DNA from: Paenibacillaceae bacterium
GTDB taxonomy: Bacteria > Bacillota > Bacilli > Paenibacillales > Paenibacillaceae
Assembly: GCA_004134985.1 (NCBI GenBank)
Contig: REGQ01000002.1
Span: forward strand, 337,232-401,231
Reading direction: 5' to 3'
DNA: 64,000 bases
The notes under the pieces are model-generated. The model ran no database searches. It was not told where the DNA came from and worked only from the letters and a program-made list of their open reading frames with translations. Every line of letters begins with the position of its first letter. The stretch's first letter is position 1. Below, piece after piece: positions 15,191 through 25,125 of the stretch. Position numbers and translations under genes: made by a program.

Positions 15191-16915
15191 TTAATTCTGC
15201 CTCTCACGAACCGGAAGTCTTCTAAACAGGGCGCCAAACAACTTTCGCAGCGGTCCCGGAAGATTCTTCGCCTCCTCTGACGTTATTACCCGCAGCAAAA
15301 TTAATAAAACCAAATACACTGCCAGCGAAACGATACCCGCAGCTGCGGCAGTCAGAAAGAAGCCGAGCTTGTCAGGCAGCGGAGCGAATAGCATCCGTCC
15401 AAGCACATCCACGCCATAGCCGATTCCGGCTGTGACAATAATAACCGTTACATACCGGGTCCAGCGTCCGCCCAGTACATTGAGCGGCACTTCGGCCCGA
15501 ATGGCACGCAGGTTCAATACTGTAATGAGCAGGAAGCATAGCGTTGAGGCGATAATAAGCCCGTACACGCCAAGAAAAGGCCCGAGCACTGCACTGAACA
15601 GCAGCTTGACGGCAAATCCTGCAATCGTATTGAACATTGGAATCCGCGGCTTGCCAAGTCCAAACAGCATCGAGTTGGTGGTCATCATCGTAATCTGGAA
15701 GACCGTGCCCGCCGTAAGCGCCCCTACGATTCCGCTACCGCCCATTCCATCGAAGATAAATCCTGTTACCGATGCAGAGGCAACGGTAAGCGCCAATGCG
15801 GCGGGAATACCGGTAAACAGCACAATCCGCATGACGAGCGAACTTTGCCGCTCTACTTCGCCCAAATTTCGAACCGCATAGGCGGAAGAAATGACCGGAA
15901 TGATTGAAGTACTGAGTGCAATCGCCAAAATTGGCGGAATGCCTGCGACTGCCTGGGCACGCATACCAAGCCAGCCGGCCACTTGCGTTGCTTCAACAAT
16001 ACTGTACATCGCACCGGTCAGCCGCACGAACAGCATCGTATCAATCATGTACAGAAACTGTACTGTCATAGCTGTCAGTACAATCGGAACCGACATTCGG
16101 AGAATTTCGCTGTAAATCGTCTGCAGTTTCAGCTTATGGGGTTGCTGCTGCTTCGGCTGGGATGATTCACTTGTAATCCATCCGCCCAGCTTAATATCCA
16201 TACGATCCGTCTGGACAGCATCGGTATTCTTCGTCACTCCGGCAGCGCGGCCGTCATGCAGCGCTTCCCGGTCTCGAATTCTTAATTTGCGGGCATACCA
16301 CAGCATGATCAGGAACGCCCCGACACTCCCGAAGACGGTTCCAAAGGTTGCTCCTGCCGCCAGCCAGCGGCTGTCGTATCCCCACGAGAAGAAGAGCAGC
16401 GCAAGTCCGATCCCGGTAATTACCCGCAGCACCTGTTCAACAATTTGCGAAATACCGCCTGCTGTCATCATTTGCCTTCCCTGGAAATACCCCCGCATCA
16501 TTGCAATGACAGGGAACAGGAACAGCGCTGGCGCGATCGCGCGAATCGCCACTTCCGACCCGGGAATTTTGGCAATGCTGCTAATTAACGGCGCCGCAAT
16601 ATAGAGCAGCAGCGCAATGATAATACCGGATACAATGCCGAACAATAGCGCAGCACGATAAATTTGCTGCGCTTCATCCACTTTGCCCTGTGCATAACGT
16701 TCGGAAATCATCTTGCTGATCGCGCTGGGAATGCCCCCTGTTGCGACGACCAGCAGAAGCAGATAGATGTTATTGGCCTGGCCGAAGTAAAAATCGGCTT
16801 CAGAATCAAATAAATAATCCAGCGGCACACGCTGGAACAATCCAAGAAAACGCGCAACGAGCGCCGCAGCCGCCAAAATAATCGTTCCCTGAATAAGCGA
16901 GTCTTTTTTCAGCAT
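15191..16915 (-). CDS. Polysaccharide/lipid II flippase-like membrane protein (MurJ/SpoVB/YtgP group)
   Basis: A MOP-superfamily exporter of about 574 residues with some 14 membrane segments. The N-terminus LIQGTIILAAAALVARFLGLFQRVPL is typical of the YtgP/SpoVB group that moves lipid-linked wall precursors across the membrane. The central loop (about residues 215-265) is unusually long and hydrophilic (TDAVQTDRMDIKLGG). The start is uncertain between ATG 16915 (MLKKDSLIQG) and a GTG 15 bases earlier. It lies 45 bases downstream of thuA-like. Whether it acts on lipid II or in cortex synthesis cannot be decided here. Confidence 0.82.
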   Translation of the reverse strand: MLKKDSLIQGTIILAAAALVARFLGLFQRVPLDYLFDSEADFYFGQANNIYLLLLVVATGGIPSAISKMISERYAQGKVDEAQQIYRAALLFGIVSGIIIALLLYIAAPLISSIAKIPGSEVAIRAIAPALFLFPVIAMMRGYFQGRQMMTAGGISQIVEQVLRVITGIGLALLFFSWGYDSRWLAAGATFGTVFGSVGAFLIMLWYARKLRIRDREALHDGRAAGVTKNTDAVQTDRMDIKLGGWITSESSQPKQQQPHKLKLQTIYSEILRMSVPIVLTAMTVQFLYMIDTMLFVRLTGAMYSIVEATQVAGWLGMRAQAVAGIPPILAIALSTSIIPVISSAYAVRNLGEVERQSSLVMRIVLFTGIPAALALTVASASVTGFIFDGMGGSGIVGALTAGTVFQITMMTTNSMLFGLGKPRIPMFNTIAGFAVKLLFSAVLGPFLGVYGLIIASTLCFLLITVLNLRAIRAEVPLNVLGGRWTRYVTVIIVTAGIGYGVDVLGRMLFAPLPDKLGFFLTAAAAGIVSLAVYLVLLILLRVITSEEAKNLPGPLRKLFGALFRRLPVRERQN

Positions 16916-16960
16916 ATCGGCGCATACCACTCCATCTGTTTATTGCCGCTGCCCATTCGC

Positions 16961-17683
16961 TTATTTCGCCTTAATTGCTTCCAGCGGCTGGTGATTGCCA
17001 CGGATCGGCGCTGCCGCGCGGCTTGGCTCTGCCCAGCGAACCGCATTGCGGATAACATGCAGCACATTTTCATTGTAATAGGTCGGATAAGTTTCATGCC
17101 CCGGACGGAAGTAAAACACTTTGCCTTGTCCGCGATGGTAGGTGCAGCCGCTGCGGAACACTTCGCCGCCTTCAAACCAGCTGATAAAAACAAGTTCATC
17201 CGGCGCAGGGATATCAAAATGCTCGCCATACATCTCTTCTTTTTCCAGTTCAAAATATTCAGGCAGTCCGGACGCAATCGGGTGAGCAGGATCGACAACC
17301 CAAATTCTTTCCTTCTCATCCGCTTCCCGCCATTTCAAATCACAGCCTGTGCCCATTAGCACTTTAAAAATTTTCGAGAAATGCGCGGAATGCAGAACGA
17401 TCAAGCCCATGCCGGCCAGTACGCGCTGCTGTACGCGCTGAACAATCGCATCGTCCACCTTGTCATGCCCCATGTGCGCCCACCAGATGAGCACGTCAGT
17501 ATTGTTCAACACGTCCTCGGTCAAGCCGTGCTCCGGTTGATCCAGAGTAGCCGTTTGAATTTGAAAATCGTCTGCTGCGATGCCATTGGCAATCGCTTGA
17601 TGAATCCCGTCAGGATAAACAGCTTTTACCGCATCATGTACCTTCTCATGCATAAACTCATTCCATACAGTCACTTTAATCAT
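16961..17683 (-). CDS. ThuA domain protein (trehalose utilisation-like)
   Basis: A 240-residue ThuA/class I glutamine amidotransferase-like fold. Features are [30 protein letters not shown] (His in the nucleophile-elbow position), [23 protein letters not shown], and [21 protein letters not shown] near the end. ThuA proteins act in trehalose or related sugar catabolism and their exact chemistry is unsettled. The start follows GAAAGAGGAG. The tail of about 20 residues after AVRWA is extra. Confidence 0.85.
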   Translation of the reverse strand: MIKVTVWNEFMHEKVHDAVKAVYPDGIHQAIANGIAADDFQIQTATLDQPEHGLTEDVLNNTDVLIWWAHMGHDKVDDAIVQRVQQRVLAGMGLIVLHSAHFSKIFKVLMGTGCDLKWREADEKERIWVVDPAHPIASGLPEYFELEKEEMYGEHFDIPAPDELVFISWFEGGEVFRSGCTYHRGQGKVFYFRPGHETYPTYYNENVLHVIRNAVRWAEPSRAAAPIRGNHQPLEAIKAK

Positions 17684-17768
17684 CTTAACGCTCCTCTTTC
17701 AATTTGAAATTTAATGAAATCAACAGCTTATTAATCGCTTTTACGCCTTTTGAATTAGGCTTCCCTAA

Positions 17769-18248
17769 CTATATGATCCATACGATAAATAATACAATCA
17801 TAATCAGCTGTAAAATAATTTTGACGACAACGCTTGAAAACATACCGACCACCGATCCGAATCCAACACGCAGCGAGCGGTCCAGTTTTGCCCCGGCAAT
17901 CAACTCCCCAATCATCGCGCCAAGAAACGGTCCAAGCACAAGACCGTAGACCGGAATAGCGAACGGCCCGATAATGATGCCGATCGTACTGCCAATAACG
18001 GAAGCCCTCGTCCCGCCAAAACGCTTGACTCCCCAAGCGCTCACTGCGTAATCGGCGATAAACAGGGCGACGAGAATCAGCGTCTGAATGGTCCAGAACC
18101 AGAAGCCGAACGGCTCGAAGGTGATAAACAACCCATAAACGAAAAATGCTGCGTATATCGCGAGCACACCCGGCAGGATCGGTACGATTGCCCCGGCCAT
18201 ACCAACGACAAACAATGCGATGACCAAGATCCAGCCGGCGATTTCCAT
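17769..18248 (-). CDS. DUF456 membrane protein
   Basis: The 159-residue, very hydrophobic protein has about four membrane segments and glycine-rich loops (GAIVPILPGVLAIYAA, GSTIGIIIGPFAIPVYGLVLGPFLGAMIGEL), the DUF456/YqgC pattern. Function unknown. AGGGGTGAC precedes the start. It begins 16 bases after the HAD phosphatase gene, so both probably share a transcript. Confidence 0.85.
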   Translation of the reverse strand: MEIAGWILVIALFVVGMAGAIVPILPGVLAIYAAFFVYGLFITFEPFGFWFWTIQTLILVALFIADYAVSAWGVKRFGGTRASVIGSTIGIIIGPFAIPVYGLVLGPFLGAMIGELIAGAKLDRSLRVGFGSVVGMFSSVVVKIILQLIMIVLFIVWII

Positions 18249-18264
18249 TTCGGCATGTCACCCC

Positions 18265-19014
18265 CTAAAGTACGAACTGCTCCAGCACACGCGCCACAGC
18301 GTGTTCGTTATTGTCTACTGTTACAACATCCGCGGCGGCCTTCACTGCGTCCTGCGCATTTCCCATCGCCACGCCTAATCCTGCTTCACGAATCGCGGCA
18401 ATATCATTGAGGCTGTCGCCCACGGCGATCACTTCGGAAATATTGATGTTCAACAAGCCGCACAGTTCACGAATCGCACTTGCTTTCGACACCCCGGCCG
18501 CATTGATTTCCATATTCCACGGAGAAGAGTTCGTGATTTCAAGTCCTCCCCAAGAGTCGATCTCGGCGCGGATCTCCTGGCGAATCACATCGGAGCGGGT
18601 ATCATAGCCGAATTTCAGCCAATGCTTGCTGTCCAGCGACTCGTCCGGGCGCAGCCACTTTTCCTTGTTGTAAACCGCTTCTACCGTATACGCCCAAAAC
18701 CACAGTTCTTCTCCATACTCCACTGCCAGCGCATGCAGTTTCTCCACTACCTGCTGGCTCAGAAACACACGGCGATGGAGCACATGGGGCCGATGCCATA
18801 TTTCGCTGCCGTTAACAGTGATCATTGGCGTCTCCAGCCTGAGCTGCTCAGCGTAGGGAAGCGCGCTGCGGAAGCCCCGCCCTGTCGAGAAACAAACGAT
18901 GATGCCTTTATCAAGCGCCTGTTGAATCGCCTTTGCATTTTCCTCGCTGATCTCGCTCCGGTCATTGAGAAGTGTTCCGTCCATATCCAGTGCAACAAGT
19001 TTATATTGTCCCAT
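18265..19014 (-). CDS. Cof-type HAD-IIB phosphatase
   Basis: The 249-residue cytoplasmic phosphatase has HAD motif I ALDMDGTLLND (about 8-18, nucleophile Asp), motif II STGRG, the cap-linking Lys in VSKASAIRELC, and motif IV AVGDSLNDIAAI. These enzymes hydrolyse sugar phosphates, flavin mononucleotide or pyridoxal phosphate; the substrate is not readable. AGGAGGTTGAC precedes the ATG. It lies downstream of the PBP2 gene on the same strand. Confidence 0.9.
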   Translation of the reverse strand: MGQYKLVALDMDGTLLNDRSEISEENAKAIQQALDKGIIVCFSTGRGFRSALPYAEQLRLETPMITVNGSEIWHRPHVLHRRVFLSQQVVEKLHALAVEYGEELWFWAYTVEAVYNKEKWLRPDESLDSKHWLKFGYDTRSDVIRQEIRAEIDSWGGLEITNSSPWNMEINAAGVSKASAIRELCGLLNINISEVIAVGDSLNDIAAIREAGLGVAMGNAQDAVKAAADVVTVDNNEHAVARVLEQFVL

Positions 19015-19117
19015 GTCAACCTCCTGCCTTCACTTGCTAGAGCTATCTTATCACAATTGTACCGGAAGCTTAAGTACAGCGCCTCTGCGAGCGTTAATTG
19101 TCTGTGCTAGACGCGGT

Positions 19118-21178
19118 TCATTCAGCATCAGTACCATTAGTTGCATCAGTTCCATCAGCGCTGCCCTCTGCAGTGTCGTCCTCTTGTACCGTCAGCTTTG
19201 GCGTACCCTTCAAGCCGATATAATCATCATAAGCATCGAAAATTTGCCTCGCAATTGGCGCAGCGCCGTATCCGCCAGAGCCGCCCTCCGGTATGACAAC
19301 CGCTACAGCGAGCACAGGGTTATCGGCTGGAGCAAACGCGATAAACACCCCATTTTCCACCGTTTTGCCTGCGACTTGCTGCTCGGAGGTACCGGTTTTC
19401 CGCAGAAACGTATAATCTACATTATCGAAGCCTTGCACATTACTTTTCATCCCTTGCATGATGGTATCCCAATACGGCTTCGGAAAATCAACCTCGTTCA
19501 AAACTTCCGGTGTAAAGGTCTGCACGACCTTGCCGCTCGGATCGACGATTTTCTCCACAAACTGCGGCTTCATCCGTTTGCCCTTATTCGCCAGCATAGC
19601 GGCATACTGAGCAAGCTGCAATGTCGTATAGCGCGCCTGCTGCCCGAACGACGCCCGGATCAGCGCCGATTGGGAGCTTGCTGTGTCGGCTTCATGAAAA
19701 TAATCGACTACGCCTTTCGATTCCCCTCGCAAGCCGCTGCCGGTATCAACGCCAAGCCCGAACTGTTTCATATAGTCATCCCATATATCGACGCCTTCAC
19801 GGCCATGCTTCTTGGCCAGCTCATTGCCGATCATTTCGGCCATAAAGGTATTCGAAGACTTTTCGATTGCCCGCGAGGCCGTCATCGAGCCATAACCGCG
19901 CGAACCTGCATTTTTAATCGTAACCCGGTGCGAACCTTCTTTGCCAAACGAAAACGTTCCTTTGTCATAGTAGACCGTACTCGGCTTGAACAAGCCTTCG
20001 TTTAATCCGACCAGCACGCTCAGCGGCTTCTGTGTCGAGCCGAGCGGGACGAGCGAGGACGGATGCTTCTTGTACTCCTCGGGATCATCATGCTGCTGAT
20101 ACACCTGTTTAATCGTGCCATTCTGATGAATGTACTCAATTTTCTTATAGTCCTCGGTACTGATTCTTCCGCCTTGCCATAAGTTTGGATCGTAATCAGG
20201 CATACTGGCCATCGCGACAACTTTTCCAGTATTGACTTCCATCGCTACAGCAAACCCTGCCTTGGCCGAAGCCCTCTCCTGCCGCAAGCTGGACCCTCGA
20301 ATTTTGGACAGATGATTCGCAATCGCCTCTTCTGTCCGCAGCTGCACTTCCCGATGGATGGTCATATACAAATCGCTGCCCTTCTCAGGCTTTGTTAATT
20401 CCGATGGACCGATAATCAGATTAGATGCGTTGATCGGGTAAGTCTTCAAACCATTTTTCCCCCGCAGCACATCCTGATACATAAATTCGAGACCTTCCAT
20501 GCCCACATCTTCCTGATCAAGATATCGGAGCTGGGCATCCTTCTCCCTGTCGCGTCCCTTGTAGACATCAACCGTTTCCTTAACGCCTCTATATTTCTTC
20601 AAGTAACCGACCAGTTGGACGGCTACCGTATTCTCATCATAATGCCGGATGCTGTCTTCCATAATATCAATTCCAGGGAACCGGTCACGGTTTTCCATTA
20701 AATAAGCAATCTCTTCTTTGGTCAGATCAGATTTGATCTTGCGCGGTGTAAAAGCATTATTAAGCCGAAATTCAAGATCCATCTGCTTAATAATCTTCTC
20801 AACGGTCATCTCCTGTTCCGGATCGCCGTATTTGTTGAACACCTGGTGGAGATGCTCTGCAAAATCTGTTACTTCCTCTTCGCTCATTTTGGGCTGAAAC
20901 TGATAATACAGCGACATTGTAGAAGTCGACCAGGCGATTTCCTTGCCTGACAGATCATAAATATTGCCGCGGATCGGCGGAATCTCCACGTCGCCGGTAA
21001 TCGCGCGGTTGCGGGTCTCTTTCAGCTCTGATCCGTCGACAAATTGCAGCACCGCAAGCCGGATAATTAAGATGCCAAACAGCAGAAAAGTACTAAAGAA
21101 GAAAATATTCATCCGCAAAGACAAGTTGCGACGCTTTCTTTGTTCGATTTGTTCCGGATCTTCCGTGTAGGGTTTCAT
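19118..21178 (-). CDS. Class B penicillin-binding protein 2 (transpeptidase)
   Basis: A 686-residue peptidoglycan transpeptidase. It has a short cytoplasmic tail, one membrane anchor (about residues 24-47), a dimerisation domain beginning VEIPPIRGNIYDLSG, and a transpeptidase domain with STQK (381-384), SSN (441-443) and KTG (594-596). The order and spacing fit the PBP2/MrdA group used in wall elongation or sporulation. A low-complexity acidic C-terminus follows (TAEGSADGTDATNGTD). GGGAGGAG precedes the ATG. No rodA or ftsW homologue is adjacent, so its partner is unknown. Confidence 0.93.
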   Translation of the reverse strand: MKPYTEDPEQIEQRKRRNLSLRMNIFFFSTFLLFGILIIRLAVLQFVDGSELKETRNRAITGDVEIPPIRGNIYDLSGKEIAWSTSTMSLYYQFQPKMSEEEVTDFAEHLHQVFNKYGDPEQEMTVEKIIKQMDLEFRLNNAFTPRKIKSDLTKEEIAYLMENRDRFPGIDIMEDSIRHYDENTVAVQLVGYLKKYRGVKETVDVYKGRDREKDAQLRYLDQEDVGMEGLEFMYQDVLRGKNGLKTYPINASNLIIGPSELTKPEKGSDLYMTIHREVQLRTEEAIANHLSKIRGSSLRQERASAKAGFAVAMEVNTGKVVAMASMPDYDPNLWQGGRISTEDYKKIEYIHQNGTIKQVYQQHDDPEEYKKHPSSLVPLGSTQKPLSVLVGLNEGLFKPSTVYYDKGTFSFGKEGSHRVTIKNAGSRGYGSMTASRAIEKSSNTFMAEMIGNELAKKHGREGVDIWDDYMKQFGLGVDTGSGLRGESKGVVDYFHEADTASSQSALIRASFGQQARYTTLQLAQYAAMLANKGKRMKPQFVEKIVDPSGKVVQTFTPEVLNEVDFPKPYWDTIMQGMKSNVQGFDNVDYTFLRKTGTSEQQVAGKTVENGVFIAFAPADNPVLAVAVVIPEGGSGGYGAAPIARQIFDAYDDYIGLKGTPKLTVQEDDTAEGSADGTDATNGTDAE

Positions 21179-21209
21179 AGCTCCTCCCTCTCCAGACTGG
21201 CTGCAGTCT

Positions 21210-21659
21210 TCAGTTCGCTTTGGATTTCTCTATCAGCATTTTCAACGTTTCATCAATTTTCCATTTGCCAAGCGGCGCATTCCGATAATATACGTTCACT
21301 TCGTTTTCACCGGCTTTGCCCTTTAGTTCGACGTTTTTGGTAGTAACCGTATATGTACCGTCCTCATTCGTCTTGTAAAGAGCATCGTCTGCCTCCCCAA
21401 CCATCGCCTGCAGCGCCTCCTGCTTGACATTGTCTGCAACCTGGGACCCAACAGCAGCGATTTCATCCCACTGCGATTTCAAATCCCCCAGATTATAGCC
21501 GCTGTATACAATAACAACAATAACAATAATAGCAACTAGCGCCCATTTGATGACGGTCTTCACAACACGGACGACAATAAACAACGCGAGCAGTGCAATG
21601 ATCAGAAACAGCCAGTTTTCCTTAATAAACGAAATCCACATATCCATATCATAATTCAT
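21210..21659 (-). CDS. Small membrane-anchored protein, function unknown
   Basis: The 149-residue protein has one or two hydrophobic segments at about 14-52 (WLFLIIALLALFIVVRVV, ALVAIIVIVVIVYSGYNL) and then a soluble domain of about 95 residues rich in beta-type sequence (DGTYTVTTKNVELKGKAG, EVNVYYRNAPLGKWKID). I recognise no family. It sits 31 bases upstream of the PBP2 gene on the same strand, so it may be co-transcribed and membrane-localised with it. GGGGGTC precedes the start. Confidence 0.7.
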   Translation of the reverse strand: MNYDMDMWISFIKENWLFLIIALLALFIVVRVVKTVIKWALVAIIVIVVIVYSGYNLGDLKSQWDEIAAVGSQVADNVKQEALQAMVGEADDALYKTNEDGTYTVTTKNVELKGKAGENEVNVYYRNAPLGKWKIDETLKMLIEKSKAN

Positions 21660-21849
21660 TTCTCAGACCCCCCGAACTTTTCACTCTTCTTGCTCTAGAT
21701 TTATGACCGCTGTCCACAATCTTTCCAACATTATACCCTACCGCGGTCCCATTCGTAAATCAAACCGCTTTGTGGAATAGCAGTCATAAGCTGTCCACCT
21801 GCAACGTACAAGTTATAGAGGAGTGATGACTAACAGGAGGGTGCCCATC

Positions 21850-23046
21850 ATGAAAACCGCTTTATGGCTTTATTTGTTTTTGTTTATCGCTTTTTTTGAT
21901 TTGCATGCCCAGTATCCGATACTGACGCCATTTGCGCTCTCCATCGGAGCTGCCCCGTCGTTCATCGGGCTGATGATGGGATTGTATTCCCTGACGCATC
22001 TGCCCGGCAATCTGATTGCCGGCTTCAGTGTTGACCGCTATGGCAGCAGACTGTTCATCGTATTCAGCCTGCTGCTTGCAGGAATCATTCTCCTGCTTCA
22101 ATCGCGCGTTACCGACCCTTGGCAGCTGCTAGTGCTGCGATCCATAAGCGGCTTTGTGCTGGCCTTCCTGTCGCCAGCCTGCATGGCGATGCTGGCCCGG
22201 ATCGCCCGCAATCAGCTTGAGCAAGGAAAGCTGATGGCAGGCAATGGTCTTGTCCACACGTTCGCATCCATTCTTTCACCGGCTGCAGGAGCTGTGCTCG
22301 TTGCGCAAATCGGCTTTACAAAGTCTTTTCTGGTACTTGGCTGGGTACTCATTGCAACTGCCACATGCGCCTTGTTCTTTATTAAAGAAAAGAAATTTGC
22401 CGTGGAACCGTCCGGAGGCAATGCAACTGCTGCATCAGACAACCTCAAAGCAGACGGTAGCGGCTCACCAAAACAGCCGATGGATGACAGCGGCCAGCCC
22501 GCTCCGATCCCTTGGCTCGTGTATGGCATTCCTGTTGCGATGTCTTGTGCGCAGGGCATTCTTTCTTTTGAGCTGCCGCTAATGAATATTACAAGAAACG
22601 CGATTATGACGACTGGACTGTTGTTCTCCGTTATTAGTGTCGGCGGGCTTGTCACGCTCAGCATGCTGTTTCTTAATCGGTACTCCCCTTACTTGCGTAC
22701 GCTTTGGGGCGGACTTTTCCTGGCATGCACCTATTTTGCGATTGCTGCGCAAGCGCCGCTTCCCTTGACGGCACTGCTACTGCTGCTTGGCATGGCCAAA
22801 GGCATTATTTTCCCTGCGCTTTCCTCGCTGCTTATTGAATTGAGCGGCGGCGTTCGCTATGGCCGCACGTTTTCATTCCTGTCTATCGCCTTGTCGATCG
22901 GCTCCTTTATGGGTCCCATGCTTGCCGGCCAACTGCGGGACTATGTCTCCCCTTACTTTATCGCCTTTATTGGCTTGATGCTCGCTGTATCCATTTTGCC
23001 GTTTCATTTGGGCCGGACACCTACGATTCGCACAAATTACTCTTAG
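21850..23046 (+). CDS. MFS transporter
   Basis: A 398-residue major facilitator with about 12 membrane segments. The loop 2-3 motif reads GFSVDRYGSRLFIVFSL (Asp and Arg conserved). A hydrophilic central loop at about residues 185-225 is rich in Gly, Ser and Pro. The start at 21850 follows AGGAGG by nine bases; upstream codons in the same frame are less likely. The substrate is not predictable. It is divergent from the PBP2 group and followed by the toprim gene. Confidence 0.85.
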   Translation: MKTALWLYLFLFIAFFDLHAQYPILTPFALSIGAAPSFIGLMMGLYSLTHLPGNLIAGFSVDRYGSRLFIVFSLLLAGIILLLQSRVTDPWQLLVLRSISGFVLAFLSPACMAMLARIARNQLEQGKLMAGNGLVHTFASILSPAAGAVLVAQIGFTKSFLVLGWVLIATATCALFFIKEKKFAVEPSGGNATAASDNLKADGSGSPKQPMDDSGQPAPIPWLVYGIPVAMSCAQGILSFELPLMNITRNAIMTTGLLFSVISVGGLVTLSMLFLNRYSPYLRTLWGGLFLACTYFAIAAQAPLPLTALLLLLGMAKGIIFPALSSLLIELSGGVRYGRTFSFLSIALSIGSFMGPMLAGQLRDYVSPYFIAFIGLMLAVSILPFHLGRTPTIRTNYS

Positions 23047-23129
23047 GGCTGGTTCATTTTCGTTTCTTGCCCCTTCATCATTTCCTAGGAAATGAGTACA
23101 ATAGGAGAAGGAGCGAGGTGGATTCAAGG

Positions 23130-23534
23130 ATGGAAGATCAAGCCGAAATGGACATTGCCATTATTGTGGAAGGAAAAAACGATCGCATTCAGCTGCGCAA
23201 GGTGCTGTCGGATCGCGTTCCGATCTTCTGCACGCTCGGGACACCCGGCAGCGCGCAGATTGAACGTTTGAAAAAAGAAACAGGCAAAAAAGAGGTATAT
23301 CTGTTCATGGACAACGATTCGTCGGGAAAAAAAATTCGCGGGATATTATGCGATGTCTTTCCCGACGCTGAACAGATCTATACGAGAAGGGGCTACTCCG
23401 GTGTGGAGGGAACGCCTGCTGACTACTTGATTGAACAACTGGAGAAAGCGGGACTGGAGCAGTTTATTCTGTATCCCCCGCCAGATCCTGCTGATCTGCG
23501 ATGGAGCAAGGAAGATCAGATCCGCAGAAGATAG
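23130..23534 (+). CDS. Small toprim-domain protein (YusF/RNase M5-like)
   Basis: The 134-residue single toprim domain has the acidic motifs IIVEGKNDRIQL (Glu) and YLFMDNDSSGKKIRG (DxD-type), and GVEGTPADYLIEQL near the end. Toprim folds occur in nucleases, primases and topoisomerases; this length fits YusF and the catalytic part of RNase M5. GAGGTGG precedes the ATG at 23130. The last 19 bases overlap the convergent AEC gene. Confidence 0.85.
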   Translation: MEDQAEMDIAIIVEGKNDRIQLRKVLSDRVPIFCTLGTPGSAQIERLKKETGKKEVYLFMDNDSSGKKIRGILCDVFPDAEQIYTRRGYSGVEGTPADYLIEQLEKAGLEQFILYPPPDPADLRWSKEDQIRRR

Positions 23535-24442
23535 ATGACAAACGTAACGGTGAACACGCTCAACAAAGTAGACATGAATACGCTTTGCGAAGAAAACTCC
23601 TGCTCATTGTCAAACTCAACGGCGAGCAGCACACTGCTGAGCGAAGTCGGAACAGCAGACGACACGATCAATGCCACAGCCATAATATCCGGCAGATTCA
23701 GCAGCTTGACAACGACCCAGGCTAGCGCCGGCCCGGCAATCAGCCGCAACGCGCAGGACAAGCCTACATCATAGAGGAGCGCCCGGCTGATACGCCATTT
23801 CATGCTTCCGAGCTGAACGCCCAAGGTGATGAGAGCGGTACCGATAAATGCATCTGCCAAATAACCAAGCGGCGTATCTATAAAGCCCGGAATAGGCACC
23901 TGAAATCCGCGCATCATAAAAGCAAGCGGGATAATGTAAATGATCGGCATCATCAGTATGATTCGTCTGATCGTCCGCCAGTCGCTGCGATGCGCATTAA
24001 CACTATAGACGCCATATGTATTCGGAATAAGCGATTGCATCATCATAATTAATATTTGCACGGACAATGTGTAGGGGTTCCCCGCAAAAGCAAGCTCATT
24101 GATCGGAATGCCATAATTGGCGCTGTTGTAGAACAACACGCTGTTGCGCATTGCGGCGCGCATGCCGCCCCGATAGCCCCGAATGCGGATGATCACTTCA
24201 ACCGCCCCATATTGCAGCACCATAAACAGAACGAAAAACAGCATCACCTGACCGATGAGCAGCAGTGAGATCTCGGTGGTATACAGTAATATAAAAATAA
24301 AGGCGGGCGAAAATAAATAAAAATTCAGTTTTGACAACGTCTTGATATCCAAAGAAAAAGCCCGCTGCAGAATGATGCCGATTGCGATCATTACTGACAA
24401 CGGGAGAACGTTATTCCATAAAATATGCCAAAATATCGTCAT
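23516..24442 (-). CDS. AEC-family transporter (auxin efflux carrier-like)
   Basis: A 308-residue membrane protein with about 10 segments. The central NSANYGIPINELAFAG motif and late VSSAVPTSLSSVLLAVEFD are characteristic of the AEC family. Members export or import small organic acids; the substrate is unknown. It overlaps the toprim gene tail to tail and lies 20 bases downstream of sco on the same strand. Confidence 0.88.
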   Translation of the reverse strand: MTIFWHILWNNVLPLSVMIAIGIILQRAFSLDIKTLSKLNFYLFSPAFIFILLYTTEISLLLIGQVMLFFVLFMVLQYGAVEVIIRIRGYRGGMRAAMRNSVLFYNSANYGIPINELAFAGNPYTLSVQILIMMMQSLIPNTYGVYSVNAHRSDWRTIRRIILMMPIIYIIPLAFMMRGFQVPIPGFIDTPLGYLADAFIGTALITLGVQLGSMKWRISRALLYDVGLSCALRLIAGPALAWVVVKLLNLPDIMAVALIVSSAVPTSLSSVLLAVEFDNEQEFSSQSVFMSTLLSVFTVTFVIYLLRI

Positions 24443-24462
24443 AGTTAGTTAGCACTCTCTTT

Positions 24463-25071
24463 TTATTTTTCTTTAATAAGGCGGTTTATATCGCGAACGA
24501 CCTCATTAACGTCCATCTTCTCAAGAGGTTCAATATATCTGCGAATTTGCCCCTTCTTGTCAACCAGGAAAATATAGTTGGCATGCGAGAACTGTCCATC
24601 CTTATCCTGGTAGATAATCAATTTGAAGTCTTTGGCCATCTTCCTCGCCTTTTCCTCGGTATCGCGCAAAAAGTACCAGCCGGAAAAATCAACGTCGAAA
24701 TTCTCGGCATACTTGCGCAGCTTTTCAGGAGTATCGTTCACCGGATCAAACGTTGTCGAAGTGATGACAAAATCTTTGCCGAACGTGCCCTCCGCCTTTG
24801 TTTTCTCCTGAATTTCGGCCAATTGGGCCGTGGTAGGCGGACAAACATCGGGACAGCTGGCAAAAAAGAAATAAAACAGCCGTACTTTGCCGTCGGTATC
24901 CTGCAGCGTTACCGTATCGCCGTTAATATCGGTCATCTCAAATTGCGGCGCAGGTTCAATTACTTTGAGTGGGGCGGTTTTCTCCATGGACGAGATCCAC
25001 AGATAGATCCCCATCGCCGCACATAAAGCAATTACCGCAATTTTGAAAGCATGTTTCTTCATGAATGTCAT
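24463..25071 (-). CDS. SCO1/SenC family copper chaperone for cytochrome oxidase
   Basis: The 202-residue membrane-anchored thioredoxin-like protein delivers copper to the CuA centre of cytochrome c oxidase. An N-terminal anchor (about 8-27) is followed by the copper-binding CPDVC pair and the distal His in GQFSHANYIFLVD. The order matches the family. The ATG follows a GGGGG stretch. It lies downstream of ctaB, the heme O synthase, consistent with an oxidase-assembly cluster. Confidence 0.93.
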   Translation of the reverse strand: MTFMKKHAFKIAVIALCAAMGIYLWISSMEKTAPLKVIEPAPQFEMTDINGDTVTLQDTDGKVRLFYFFFASCPDVCPPTTAQLAEIQEKTKAEGTFGKDFVITSTTFDPVNDTPEKLRKYAENFDVDFSGWYFLRDTEEKARKMAKDFKLIIYQDKDGQFSHANYIFLVDKKGQIRRYIEPLEKMDVNEVVRDINRLIKEK

Positions 25072-25125
25072 CGTAGTCCCCCCAACCAGCGCCTCTCTAG
25101 CTGCTTAACAACTTAAAACCCATTA

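Noticed and set aside
18965-20005. A 346-residue plus-strand frame
   Set aside because: Antisense to the PBP2 gene, with an Ile/Arg/His-rich shadow composition and no domain.
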